Below are positions 16,046 to 33,413 of a stretch of 64,000 bases of DNA, piece after piece. The stretch comes from Glandiceps talaboti (taxonomy: Eukaryota > Hemichordata > Enteropneusta > Spengelidae). The translations under genes and the position numbers were made by a program. Within the stretch, counting starts at the first letter, position 1, and each line of letters begins with the position of its first letter. Under the pieces are notes generated by a model. The model had not been told where the DNA came from. It saw nothing but the letters and a program-made list of their open reading frames with translations, and did not search any database. The DNA lies in the NCBI RefSeq assembly GCF_964340395.1, contig NC_135560.1, positions 8,345,098 through 8,409,097 on the forward strand. Reading direction: 5' to 3'.

Positions 16046-16414
16046 TTACCAATTATCGTATCCGGCCAACATATCGATGTTTCCCAGATTAAAAGACAAT
16101 GATGTCATGGTTGTTTGCTTAGGAAAGCGACGTGGATGTAAAGAAAGCTGGACGGATTCCGTGTTTATGTCCACAAATATCGAGGCCGTGTTTCCAACAA
16201 AGGAGTGTTCCGATTTTTGGCGTTTGGCACAAGAAGTCATTTTTGTGAAGGTCGTGAGGGTTATTGTTCGAATATTCAAATTCGATGGTTTAATAATAGC
16301 AGTGGAATGGGTTGGTGATAAAGGGTTCATTGATGTAATTATGTTTTTAAACCATACAGTTAATTTGTTGATCTTAAGACAACAACGATTCACGGGGGCT
16401 TTCACACGACACAC
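16046..16414 (-). CDS. Possible exon, long open frame ending at a donor
   Basis: About 120 codons are open on the minus strand and stop at a strong donor, AATTG|GTAAGTAAG. An internal Met could start the segment ending in LGNIDMLAGYDN. The opposite strand is also open for about 121 codons, which weakens the case. The reading is Ser/Thr/Lys-rich with no domain I know. A phase-compatible acceptor lies at 15351. Confidence 0.2.
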   Translation of the reverse strand: MCRVKAPVNRCCLKINKLTVWFKNIITSMNPLSPTHSTAIIKPSNLNIRTITLTTFTKMTSCAKRQKSEHSFVGNTASIFVDINTESVQLSLHPRRFPKQTTMTSLSFNLGNIDMLAGYDNW

Positions 16415-17517
16415 AAGTAAACTGACATCTTTGTCGATGTAAAGAGAAGCTAATGATGAAAATTACCACAATGATGATTGATGGCGCTTCTTCAATTGAG
16501 TGCCAAGACTGATGATGCTATTATCGGCGGTAGCACTTTGCGTCACGGTCCAGTCATGCCATGCATAGCTATAGGTTGCAACTTACAATCTTGGAATTTT
16601 TCACATCCATCTTTTCGGGGGTGGCGGCTAATTCTACTGGTTAATACAGACCTACATGAACAGAAACATAAATGTGAAGCGACTACAAAATACAATAATG
16701 TTCGTATTAACCTTGGCACAAGATTCAGTGAATTTTGAAATACACCAAAACCTTGGGCCATTATATAAAATCACAAAAGTTTTGTTATGATTGCTTAAGA
16801 TGTTCCTTCTGGCGGGAAGGAAGGTGGACTTTTTTTAACGATATTTATTTACCCTTGTCCGTTCAGCAAGGTCATAAGTAAAGTGTCGACAAAATTGGTT
16901 TGATTAATTCCGCGGAACTAATTGTAACGGGTTAAGGTAACCCAGTGGACTGCGCTTTACCTGTAGGTTGAGTAACAACGCAAGTCATACAGTACTGATG
17001 TGCACTGTTTCGTATCCGCATGATACTTATTTGAAATTTTTTGTATGATTTCACGCCTACATAGCAAAAAAGTTAACTATTAATAAGTGTGCATATCAAG
17101 ACTTAGCAAATATATTATAGGTCTGATGAAGTTAATAGATGAAATGAATCATGGGATAATCTATAAAATGATGTCATTCTCTGTCATTTAATGATGTAAC
17201 CTTGATTGGTTCTCGACGTTCAACTTAATTAAGCCATGACACAATTACGGCGTGGTGTTGTGTCCCCGTCAAACACATTGATTCATTATCAATTGTTCCC
17301 AACGTCTTAATTATGGTGTTCGACAGCTGACAATAAAACTACAAATTACTGAACTATAGTATTACATGAAAGACTGCATATGGTCTCAGTCTCCGTGTTT
17401 TAGACAAAACATTTCATCTGAAAAAAAAAATCTGAAGGTATACCGTCATGTTTTCTGTCACTTGCGCACATATAGTCATTTCTGAGTCTTGACGACCATA
17501 CAATGGTAGTCTATATT

Positions 17518-17578
17518 GCTACCCGTGGTATCGAACCATCTCTTTCAAGAGAGATTTTGATATTCGATGTGGGTAGCA
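17518..17578. repeat. Imperfect inverted repeat (hairpin)
   Basis: TGCTACCC...ATCGAA...ATCTCTT on the left pairs with its complement AAGAGAGAT...TTCGAT...GGGTAGCA on the right, with almost no loop. Function unknown; could be a small fold-back element. Confidence 0.55.
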
Positions 17579-18460
17579 CAAGTTAGGCCGCTATACAATG
17601 TATGCATGCGCGTTTCAATGGTATTAAACATTACAACTACTTGCGCTTAATACTTTATATTTTTCAGAGCGGTAAAGAATGCTTCAATATCAACTTTCCA
17701 TTAACCAAAAGACCGAAAGTCGTAAAAACTAACCACCACCTAAGTATTGTGAGGCATAAAGTAAAATCGAAATTTAAACGAAAGAAGTATTATCAATGAC
17801 CACTGGTGTCCAAATATTGATAAAAATCATGTCAGTATATGATATTACTCAAGGAAAAAATTTCCGGTTTTAGTAGATACAGACGTCGACGTGCTGGTTT
17901 TGAATTATTGAGGACTGGTTCGGATTGTCCTCGCAATAGTATCCTTTTGTAATTGAAATAGCTGGTACATGTGTTGTTCCCACGAGGATCACGAGTTCAG
18001 ATCGATAGCAGTAAATCGGATCTTGCCCTTGTCTAGGTCGATGCTAACATTACCAATTGCCTTCGAACAAAGCTAAATTCTCTTAGCATTGATGGGGAGG
18101 AGTGGAATCCATTCCTGGACGAGGTCAGTAGTAATTAAAAGTCAAAAGTAAACACTTGGTCAGTAGATCTGTTATGGCCATACAATTGTTCAAGAATTGC
18201 TTACAATTTATAAAACAACGTACAATCAATGACATTGATGTTAGTGAGTCTTTATATTCAGTTTTGCCATGTGTTAGGGTTTCATATGTTTTTGTTGTCA
18301 TGGACTGTCATGTCACCAGGATGGTATTTACCATTGGCAAACTAAAAGTGTTCGACGATGTGACGAACCATGCAACCAGTCAACTACCCAGCAAAACAAC
18401 TGACCAATCATCCAACACGTCAATCATTAAGTGTATACACGCATGCATCCACCGATCCAT

Positions 18461-18461
<1 letters not shown>

Positions 18462-18496
<35 letters not shown>
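18462..18496 (+). repeat. (CA)n microsatellite
   Basis: About 17 uninterrupted CA units following a degenerate CATC-rich stretch. Confidence 0.95.
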
Positions 18497-18500
<4 letters not shown>

Positions 18501-19072
18501 CCATTCCATTAAATTCATCTACTCGTCCATCCATGATAGCATCAAGCCATTACCGAATTTCAACCTCCACTCCACCACCCATCTATCGACCTACTACATC
18601 TATCAACACGTACATTCATTACAATTCCAGGATGAAAGCCATATTTGTTCTTGCTATTATTTATAAAGTCAAGACTTAACGTTTTCTTCTGTCGAGTTTT
18701 AGCAAACTCTACATTCTCAGCAATGTTTACATTCTTTTATCGTCTTCTTTTCAAGGGCAGACTAAGTTAATATAAACTACTGCAACAGTGGTGTGTGCAG
18801 AAATTAAAAGACTGTTCTAAATCTTTTACATTTTATCCTTGGAACAGCCATAATTCATTCTTCGAATCACCCAGAAACTGAAGAACTCGTAAATTTGATT
18901 ACTAAGTACTAAATATAAAGTGTTTGTTTGTTGTAATTCGTCATCACTACTCTACTCAACACATTAAGACTGACCTTCATAGATGATACAAACCATCCAG
19001 AAATACCAGTAAGTTATATGTGCATGCACTCGATAAAAATAGCGAGGCCAAGCTAGCTAATTTGTTGCCTTC

Positions 19073-19142
19073 ATTACAATAATACTACTACATTTGCAAA
19101 TAATACTACTAAATATGCACATAATACTACTAGATATGCAAA
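19073..19142 (+). repeat. Short tandem repeat, ~26 bp unit, ~3 copies
   Basis: Three copies of AATAATACTACTA followed by a TNTGCAAA/TATGCACA segment. The copies differ by a few bases. Confidence 0.7.
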
Positions 19143-19189
19143 TTTTCATTTTACGGGTTTGTGCTCATCGTTTTACAATTATTGCTCCT

Positions 19190-19410
19190 GGCATGGACCT
19201 GTAACGGCACAACGGCCTTTTATACTTCAACTCCTCGGAGAACATGCAATCTTTTCCGTCTCTCTAAGTTCATAAAATGAATCCTTTACATGCAAACCGC
19301 TATCCTTGCAGGTCAACGTTCTCATTCACACAGCAGTGTGGTAGTTCAAATCTTGCCAATGGGCATTAGACATATCATTCAGAGACAACTAGTAAACGGT
19401 GAAGTGAGAA
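19190..19410 (-). mobile_element. Degraded SINE fragment (same family as 46.3 kb)
   Basis: Shares CGGCACAACGGCC followed by a TTYATACWNCA-CTCCTC-like segment with the element at 46339-46690. A later GTTCAAATCTTGCC-like block also matches that element's middle part. Ends are eroded; orientation follows the better copy. Confidence 0.45.
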
Positions 19411-20597
19411 CAGATTCTGAGACATGTATTGAATTCTAATTAACCATTTGACCATCATGACTTCTGTATCTATACATTCCCTATCAGACTGGTGAGTATT
19501 TAAGTCCCTTCCTCGTTACAGAATATACAGAATCACGCATACAAGTGTTTATTAGGAACAGAATCCTTTTAATTTCTGTTATAAAGAGAACGTGACAAAA
19601 CAGTTACACAAAGACTGTCGTTATTTTCGTTTGCCATTGTCTTGGACAGCTGACAAATGTACTTGTAAGACAGTAAAGATGTTTGATTTATTTAGAAATA
19701 AAAATAACTTCATTTTTCATATAACTATTTAACACGGGTGAAGTTGCACCCACTGTAGTGAACAAAGACGAAGATCTCAATTGGTCGACTTTTATATACT
19801 TTTTACATTTTTTATTGTTTGCTTCTATTTAGAATTCGAAAAAAGACACGTTTGTCACATAGCTAGGACTATTTTTGGAGCTCATCTACTGGGAAGTTGT
19901 ATTACACAGCAATGGTAATTCCTTCAACCTTTTTCTTCAAACTATCCACACTTTTACAAAAAAACAAACTTTTTTGTAATCTTAAATGTTTAACACCCCC
20001 CCCCCCCACGCAGTTGGAGTACACTATGTGTAAGAAATGTTATACAAGCTTTATATTTCTCCGAAGATGACCACTCCATGCACCGTATACATGTAGGAAC
20101 CCACCGTGTCACTGTTAGCGCCCTCACTCATTTATCAGCCCATAGCCTTTGTTTGAACAATGTTTGGGAATGTTTTTTATCTATTCATACATAACTAGAA
20201 ACACACCAATTTGATAAATAAAAGATACAGGTGAATAACTTTATTTCAATGGTACTTTTCTTTCTTTACCCAGTACCAACTATCTGATGGAAAGTTGCTG
20301 TGAAAATACACAAGACATGCTGATTTTCATAAGCTGTCTGTTGTAAAACTGTTTTATTGATGGTGAAACATGTCATTGGCTTTTGTCATACATATATTTA
20401 CATAATTAAATCCTGTTGTTGATTATAAGGTACAGGATATAATATGACAGATTGATAATTTCCTCCGGGTTGACAGATCACTAAATCTTACCACCAACTA
20501 ACATGTAAAATTGAGAATTACTGGCCTTGCAGGTATACAGGATTACTTATGCCATATACTAGTATGACATAGAGGGTCTGCAATCTGATACAGTCCC

Positions 20598-20612
20598 AGC
20601 ACCCTCTAATGG
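20598..20612 (-). promoter_or_regulatory. CTCF-like motif 1
   Basis: The minus strand reads CCATTAGAGGGTGCT, matching the bilaterian CTCF core CCASYAGRKGGCRSY at all but one strong position. Binding is inferred from motif only. Confidence 0.35.
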
Positions 20613-20650
20613 TACTGTTTATAGAGGGCATGATGCAGCGTCACAATAAA

Positions 20651-20667
20651 CAGCGCCACCTAGTGAT
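20651..20667 (-). promoter_or_regulatory. CTCF-like motif 2
   Basis: The minus strand reads ATCACTAGGTGGCGCTG, a close fit to the CTCF core (CACTAGGTGGCGC). It is the best of the three motifs in this 165-bp cluster. Confidence 0.45.
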
Positions 20668-20744
20668 GATGTATAGTAAGGACAAACTCTTGGAAATAAC
20701 TGTGAATGTTGATATCCAGAGATATTTGATTACAGTGATAGCCT

Positions 20745-20760
20745 CTCCAGAGGGCGCTAT
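20745..20760 (+). promoter_or_regulatory. CTCF-like motif 3
   Basis: The plus strand reads CTCCAGAGGGCGCTAT, again close to the CTCF core, but in the opposite orientation to motifs 1 and 2, giving a divergent pair. Confidence 0.4.
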
Positions 20761-21410
20761 TGATAGGAAGGGGTTCCTGCATCTATTCTATTCACAAGGC
20801 AAGATTCCATGGAATACATCATCCTAAAATGGCGCAAAATTGAATTTGATACGAACAATGGCAGTTACATATTGACATTTTTTTAAGTTGTAAAATTTTG
20901 TACTCATACAAATCAGATAATATGGTCTTCTACAACATAATATAAAAATATTGCAATACACTTTAAATTTGTGCTACAGTCAAAATAACAATAAATAACG
21001 GAAAATACTACGACAGAACTCGAAAGTGAAAAACTTGCAATCCGACTGCTTCCACAGAAAAAATGTATATTCCGCCTATCGTTAATGACACAGGAATAAC
21101 GCTGCTCAGTTTGTTATTTTTAATTTGTAGGAAAAAAAAGTACTTTGTGGTTTCATTTACTGAACACTGCTTCATCAGTACATATTACTGAAATTAACTT
21201 CATTTGTCATTACCTCTAAATGCACTATTAATCAATGACATATTTTCATTGCTCTACAAAATTACATCATTAAAATTTGCATAAATAAATTTTGAGGACG
21301 ACAAAAGCCAGGTATGTTTTAAGCAAAGGGTACCGTGACTTCAAGAAATAACACTTGGCCAACAATTGCTGGGGATTTTGTCTGTTGTCCATACTGACTG
21401 ACAAAACTTT

Positions 21411-21435
21411 GGGGGTGGGGGTGGGGGTGGGGGTA
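21411..21435 (+). other. Perfect (GGGGGT)4 G-quadruplex motif
   Basis: Four G5 runs with single-T loops, one of the most stable quadruplex patterns possible. It lies ~670 bp beyond the PRRC1 stop; a PRRC1 transcript reading through would carry the C-rich strand. Confidence 0.8.
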
Positions 21436-21867
21436 GCATATTTTAAATAATAATATGCAAGAAACCTTTTCACACAAAGTTAAAAATACAAAATGGACCC
21501 TGAACTGCAGTTCACGACTAAAATACAAAATTGGACCCTGAAGTTCACGACTACGTCATTTTAATGGAGGCAACATGATGTTATACTTCAGTAAGAAATA
21601 TTTATACATAAACAGGCAAGATTATAATTTGTGGAAAACAAATAGTTGAATGACATCTTCTGACGCTAAATTTTTACAAAAATAAATCATGGAAGTTATC
21701 CTTGTTAATAGTTTTACTATAGAATCTGACTGTATTTGTTGCAATTGCTGAGATTCAAGAATGTATCTAACAAACCTGAAAATTACTGGAATATGAAATC
21801 TTGTAAAACTTATTTGATTTAGAAAAATGTGAAATGTTAAAAAGAATAATCATATTCATAACTTGAC

Positions 21868-22050
21868 AGATGATGGGTCAAAGTTTTGATTTTACATGAT
21901 AGCCACCTGAATACCAAAGAAAGGTCAAGACAGCTAGCTATGGTCAAACTTTGATTTTCCAGATAGCATAGTGAATACCTAAGAAAGCTCAATGGTGATG
22001 GTTAAGATTTTGAGTTTTATGTTAGCTAAGGAAAAACCTGAAAAAGATCA
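21868..22050. repeat. Degenerate ~62-bp tandem repeat, three copies
   Basis: Three successive blocks carry GGTCAAAGTTTTGATTTT-like, then ATAGC, then a GAATACCNAAGAAAG(G/C)TCAA-like end. It lies just downstream of the PRRC1 stop codon. Confidence 0.5.
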
Positions 22051-22099
22051 ACATAACTTAGTACTTGATGTCAATCAAGTTATTTGAAACTATAGTGTT

Positions 22100-27550
<5,451 letters not shown>

Positions 27551-27911
27551 CTTGAAAGAATCTTAGACAAACGTTCCAAAAATTTACAAAACTTCCAAAC
27601 CTAAAATAAAATAAATATACCATTTTTAGCAGACAGTTGAAGACTTACGGGAGGGGTTGAAATTCTGGAGAGAATCAAAATTTCAGTCAATTCTGATGAT
27701 GTCGAGGAACATTATATACATTTTAGTATCAAATTTTAAAAAAATTTATAAAATTTTACACTGTACACTTCAGTCTTTGTCAACAGACTGACCCACTTTT
27801 CAGTACACGTGACCTTAAGGACACACAAACAAAAACCTAATAAAACTGTAGTGTGCAGTCAAAAACTTCAGGTACAGTTTTCAAGTTTAATTCGATAATG
27901 TGGTTTATGGG

Positions 27912-28196
27912 TTATCAGTGGCCGAGTGGTTAAATCACTTGCCTCTTAAGAGTCAGGGTTCGAACTCATTCAGGGTTTGATTAAATTTACCACACTGTAA
28001 GAAGAGTAAGACTCAGAGTAAGAAGTGTGTCGTTCAGTTTGACTCTACCACGAACAACACAGGTTTCGCCAGGTACAAGTGCAGTAACACTGAACCCATG
28101 AGGGATGGCCCTCACTGGACTTCTTGGGAGACAAGTGTTCATATACTTACAGAACTATCCAGTTTAAATAAAGATTATTATTATTATTATTATTAA
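27912..28196 (+). mobile_element. tRNA-derived SINE with (ATT)n tail
   Basis: The 5' part resembles a tRNA promoter: A-box-like GTGGCCGAGTGG at about 27918, then B-box GGTTCGAACTC at 27958-27968. The element ends in CCAGTTTAAATAAAG and an (ATT)n tail. It lies in the first PRRC1 intron, opposite to PRRC1. No tRNA fold is claimed. Confidence 0.65.
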
Positions 28197-29607
28197 CTCA
28201 GTTGAATTTTCATTTCAAGATATACATTTTAGCTTTCAAGGTAAGGCAGAGTGGGCATCCACATCATCTTTACAACCTAGATGTGACTCTTATGAGTTTT
28301 TGTTCTTGTGCTTTTCTTGGGTGTGTTTTTTTTCATTTTGGTATTGTGTCGCAAAGTACAATCATTTCCTATAAAAAGAATAGTGCGCAAAGGTCACGAT
28401 TGGACTTGGTGGTCTGTACAATAACTTCAATAAGTACTTCGCAATCATTGATCATAGCTTAAGCTGTCTAATCTCAATACAAATATATAACAATAATTAT
28501 GAGCAAAAATAAATAAGACAAAACAAAAACAAACAAATGACTTTGAAGGGTTATTACCATAGATTGTATTTTGGATACACAGATGGTGGGGGGGGGGGGC
28601 TTAAGTCACTGAGTTCAACAAAATCAGTGTTGTGGGTGTTTTATGAGACCATATTGCATGAGTATGAACTGTCAGAACATATGCTATACACCCCATAATC
28701 TTTTGCGCTGGCACAGTATGGAAAGCTTCTTGAGATAGTAACACCAACTCCCTGGGCAAAGATATACAGCCTACACAGAGTACTGTCAAACAGCTGTATC
28801 TTCACATCCTTAAATATATATAATATTACTCTCTATATAAGTTTATTTGAGTACATGTAATAAAACCCTGGGGAGTTGTTAATGGTACAAAACATAAAAT
28901 AAAATAATAACAAAACTAATAAACTATCTAAAAGAAGCATTACATAACATAATAAAATCCATGAACTACAAAAGCTATTCAATGAAAAGAAAGAGAAAAA
29001 TAATGTATGGTACTTAGACAGAATTGTGCATATAATATAATAATAATTGTGCTCACACAACGTACATGCAGTTATTTTCGACATATGTAATTCTTTGTTT
29101 TACAGTTGGGTGCCATGGAAATGCTAGTTAAATTATGACTTAATCAAATCAACACTTTCTCCTTCGAAGTTCACGATAAAGTTCATCACATGTTTATTGT
29201 GCCGGACTTCGATGATATTATTATTATTGATCAGTGACACAGACAGACCTCGTAAAACTTTTGACAGCATACTGTACGTACTCCCGAACTCCTTTGTATG
29301 GAATCGCTATTCTAGCGTGTCTACACGCTATCTGCAAGGTCTTGCATTTTTCGTAAAATTCCACCGATTGTGAACAGCGACAAACTCACCAAAATGACCC
29401 GGATTCCTCGTGTGCTGGTAACGACTAGCGTCTAGTCTTAGGCACAGTAAAGTGTCATGATTCGACCGAACGCCTGTGCTCTGACCTTGAGAACTTCTAC
29501 GTTTCGTATATATATATACTTCGCACAGTGGTGGGTACATTTTGACCTCAGTCGATTAATACAACCCGCATTTGATGAAAATATATAGAAATATATTATT
29601 AACTCAC

Positions 29608-29700
29608 CTGCAGCTCTGAAACTGGACCAGATGTAGTAATATGGTCGCCACAGTGTGACGTCACATGCCACGTCTGTCCACAGTTCGCCCTCAACACGTA
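29608..29700 (-). promoter_or_regulatory. Probable PRRC1 non-coding first exon and promoter edge
   Basis: A consensus donor CTGCAG|GTGAGTTA on the minus strand ends at 29608. The PRRC1 start-codon exon has an acceptor-like TTCTTTCAAG directly before its ATG, so a 5' UTR exon is expected upstream. A perfect TGACGTCA (CREB/ATF site) lies at 29656-29663 within this segment. The transcription start itself is not visible. Confidence 0.5.
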
Positions 29701-29759
29701 ATGAGGTGTTTCTTTTGTTTTCGAGAATACAGTTGGCAATATATTGGACAAGTTATTAA

Positions 29760-29820
29760 CACTCTCCATAGGCAGCGCCTCCTTCAGGTCATTTCAAGGA
29801 AGCGCCGCATATGGAGAGTG
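29760..29820. repeat. Inverted repeat upstream of PRRC1
   Basis: The left arm CACTCTCCATAGGCAGCGCC pairs with GGCGC...TATGGAGAGTG on the right, arms ~25 bp around an 11-base loop. It sits ~60 bp upstream of the proposed PRRC1 first exon. Confidence 0.6.
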
Positions 29821-30307
29821 CACATACATGTATAAATACATAAATCACCGAGTGTGAAGGGCTCATTCGTGGCATGGATATACCTTAGGCGAAAATATCT
29901 AGACACTGGTAGCCGTTTCCTGCCGCAACCAAAGCGGCAATCAAATAATGGTTCATTACTTTCTTCATTTCCTTTTTCGGAGATGGGGTGGGGGAGGGTG
30001 GGTGGTTGAAACTATCCTATGTTTATGATTATAATATCTTTTTTGTCATTATTTACGACGGAATGCCCTTAAAAAGCTCATGTGACTTTTAGTAATAAGG
30101 GAGCGATCAGTTTTTACGGCCGGGGCTTTTTGTTCATGTTGTTCTTAAAAATAGTGACCCTCCTGCAATTCACCCACAAAACAAACAACCCCCCCCCTGA
30201 CAAAAAACAAAACAACTAATCCCTCCACAAGAAACATTCTTCTTGTTCTTGCAAAAGACACTCTATTCTCAAAGCATAATACGGCACACTGTATAGTTAA
30301 TTTTATG

Positions 30308-30406
30308 ATAACATAACATAACATAACATAACATAACATAACATAACATAACATAACATAACATAACATAACATAACATAACATAACATAACATAACATA
30401 ACATAA
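30308..30406 (+). repeat. (AACAT)n pentanucleotide array, ~20 copies
   Basis: Uninterrupted AACAT units; preceded at 30094-30126 by a MITE-family end (AAGGGAGCGATCAGTTTTTA). Confidence 0.97.
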
Positions 30407-30715
30407 AAGAAAAGCAGCAGTTAAACGTTTCATTGGTTAAAGTATTTAAATGAGGGGTGGGGTGGAGCCCAGACGTTGAATTTGCGGTTTTTACTTGAAT
30501 ATTGAAATAACAATTCATTTGAATATCATGGTGAACAAACATGGTTAAAACCACGTGATCACAGCGTGTGCGTCACAGTGTGACTGTACATTAAAATCGA
30601 CTTTAAAATACGAGATCCCTTGTCTGCCATGAGTTCGAAGTACGCAGTGACAAACAAGTATATGAGCAATTCGATATCTACCAAATTCTTTGCATGGTTT
30701 TCTGATTCTGAAATT

Positions 30716-30939
<224 letters not shown>

Positions 30940-31506
30940 GAATATGAGTAAACTGCGATTATTTGTGCCCTAGTATATAATATGTTTACTCGGTTATCCT
31001 GGAGCAGTCGATGTTAAATTCTTCAATTAAGTAAGCGACGCGTGATCAGTTGAAATGCCATAAATCAGTAAAAAAATGCATGGTTACTCACTTGCTCACA
31101 GTGGCATTCTTAAAGTAGTTTCTGGTGAATTATGACAAAGCCTATAAACTGAGATCTATCTACGTCTTCGATTATGACGGTGTCTGTAACTAATAGTATC
31201 TCTACTTGCTTCTCCACTCGTTTCTGTAATCACATAATATATGTCCAAGAATTTGGAAAGAAACAGACATGTCATGGGCAGGTAAGAAGTCCTGAACATT
31301 GATTTAGTTAAACTTGAGCCAGCAGTGGAGTCTCTTTTAGTGCGTGAAAAACACATGTAACACACAGTGGCTAGTGTCTGAGGTTTATTTTCAAATCATG
31401 ACTGAATGCGTTGACCCTGTATGTCATATTGAAACATAAACGTTCAAAATTTAACCTTGATAATCCTTGATGCTATAAGACCTAGCTATTTCCAAAAATA
31501 CAAACA

Positions 31507-31508
31507 TC

Positions 31509-31558
<50 letters not shown>

Positions 31559-31559
31559 A
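31507..31559 (+). repeat. (CAA)n trinucleotide array, ~17 copies
   Basis: Uninterrupted CAA units; the poly-Gln reading is not part of a supportable gene. Confidence 0.95.
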
Positions 31560-32177
31560 CCCTCCAAAACATAGTCATAAAATACTTTGATCAGAATCCA
31601 GAAATGGTTTATAATATACCGTGTATATCAAGATACTGTGGTGGAGGTTCAACTGAATGACACTACTTTCGAAATGACTCACGTCAAACGACTCGCGATT
31701 TATGCAAATTCTCCGAACACACAAAATTACTAATGGTTACCGAGAAGAGGAAAATACAAAAACAAACCTTAGCTTTGATCTGGAGCTATATCGTCCATAT
31801 ATGGTCAGACCAGGGTATTTATTTCGTTTGCGCGACTGTTTACCTTGCTCAACATCTAAGTTTGCGATCGAGGAGAAACATAACTTTGTGCGGTTCTCGA
31901 GCTAAGCTATGGGTCGCTACTACACTAGAGAAATGCTTATGGTTTGCATATACCAATGGGTGAAAAGAGCCACAACAAAACTGCTTATGAAGACTTTCTG
32001 CGCGGTGAAATTCTGTGCGCATTTTTGGTGCCAGGAGAAAGAAGGTGAGAAAAAAAATGGACTTTTTTTGATAATTGAAGAGCTCCCGACACCAAATTAC
32101 ACAGACGATATAATACTTTTCTTCGAGCTCACGATAAGGCCACAGGCCCAAAAAGCAAACAATAATACAAACGTTCA

Positions 32178-32505
32178 TAGAGGGAAATTCCTCTCTATTT
32201 TTCATTGCAAAATAAATAAATGAAGCTAAATTATTTAGATAAGTTATATTATCTGAATTCAAAAGTGAAATGAACTTATCATAGGAAGGGTTTAAACAAA
32301 ACCACCTTGGTAACATTTCATTACAAAGGTCCTTGTAGGACGGACAAATTGCTAAGAAATGATACTCGTCCTCAATACAGTACAAATCATGTATAATACA
32401 GTATTTACAAAATCTTTGGTTAACAGGAACGTTTTCACGTCGTCCCCCTCAATTTGCAAAGGATGCGAAGAGCAGCGAAATCTTGACAGTGCTGTTCTAA
32501 ATTTA
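32178..32505 (-). mobile_element. Non-LTR retrotransposon ORF 3' end, frameshifted
   Basis: On the minus strand the reading SRFRCSSHPLQIEG shifts frame near 32448 into NVPVNQRFCKYC...EDEYHFLAICPSYKDL, ending near AMKNREEF. This order (a SRFR.S.H.L.IE block, a CxxC...H...C knuckle, a DEYHFLxxCP block) is the usual C-terminus of LINE polyproteins in many invertebrates. One frameshift and a loss of reading further upstream mark it as a dead 5'-truncated copy. Confidence 0.75.
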
Positions 32506-32980
32506 CACATTTAAACACAACTTAAATATCTCTCTGGTTCAAGCATTGATTTGAAAGTGTGGTAGGAACGAAGCCTAGGAGATGATTATATCTTCGTGCC
32601 AGATCTGACTAGCACAGTCTTTTAACCTTTGAGTGAATTCAGACAAAAACTGACTAGTGGAGCCTGGTTCAACCATGTATGGCCGAATTCAAGATTTACC
32701 ATTAAAAGGCCAGTAAAAAACTTACAGATATGAACATTACATATTTTAGCATATCATACAGATCGGATAATTAATATATTTTTGATAAAACAATGTAAAG
32801 TTTCAATATTAGGCAGTACCAATTACACAAACACAATCCTAATATAAGTATTTTTACATTACTTTAGTTTTACCCTCAGACCACCATTGGTGGTGTGAAC
32901 TCAGTAAGTTACACAAACTACCCAAGAAAACAGGCCAACTTTCCAGTTACTCATGAAAATACACGATTTGTCCACTACAA

Positions 32981-33132
32981 ATGCAATGCAATACAATACA
33001 ATACAATACAATACAATACAATACAATACAATACAATACAATACAATACAATACAATACAATACAATACATTACAATACCATACAATGCAATACAATACA
33101 ATACAATACAATACAATGTAATGCAATGCAAT
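32981..33132 (+). repeat. (AATAC)n pentanucleotide array with ATGCA variants at both ends
   Basis: About 30 units of a five-base repeat. The outermost units at both edges are CAATG variants instead of CAATA. Confidence 0.95.
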
Positions 33133-33192
33133 AAAAAATAGACTTACTTAATGGCTTTTCTATTCTTTATGTCCATAAAATAAATTCATAAA

Positions 33193-33194
<2 letters not shown>

Positions 33195-33279
<85 letters not shown>
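33195..33279 (+). repeat. (AC)n microsatellite, ~42 copies
   Basis: Uninterrupted AC dinucleotides, 65 bp after the pentanucleotide array. Confidence 0.97.
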
Positions 33280-33282
<3 letters not shown>

Positions 33283-33413
33283 CTACTGCTATTTACATTC
33301 GTCATTTGCTTTTGTTGTATGAATTCAAAACGTTTACTGGCAATCCTTCACTAATATTAATCATACTCGTGTATGTATTTTGAATAAATGTTGTGTTGTT
33401 TTTTGTTCAACAG

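Larger units (their letters stand above)
14448..22099. other. Mostly non-coding; region downstream of PRRC1
   Basis: Contains two weak candidate minus-strand exons (15.2 and 16.0-16.4 kb), a hairpin at 17.5 kb, (CA)n at 18.46 kb, a SINE-related fragment at 19.2-19.4 kb, CTCF-like motifs at 20.6-20.8 kb and a G4 tract at 21.4 kb. The 20.2-22.1 kb part may be the PRRC1 3' UTR: minus-strand AATAAA signals occur near 20240 and 20351. Confidence 0.4.

Noticed and set aside
27912-27990. Functional tRNA gene
   Set aside because: A- and B-box-like words are present but no acceptor-stem pairing or anticodon arm could be drawn, and the sequence continues into a SINE body with an (ATT)n tail.
31457-31660. 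Poly-glutamine protein
   Set aside because: The (CAA)n tract has no supported flanking exon or splice signals.
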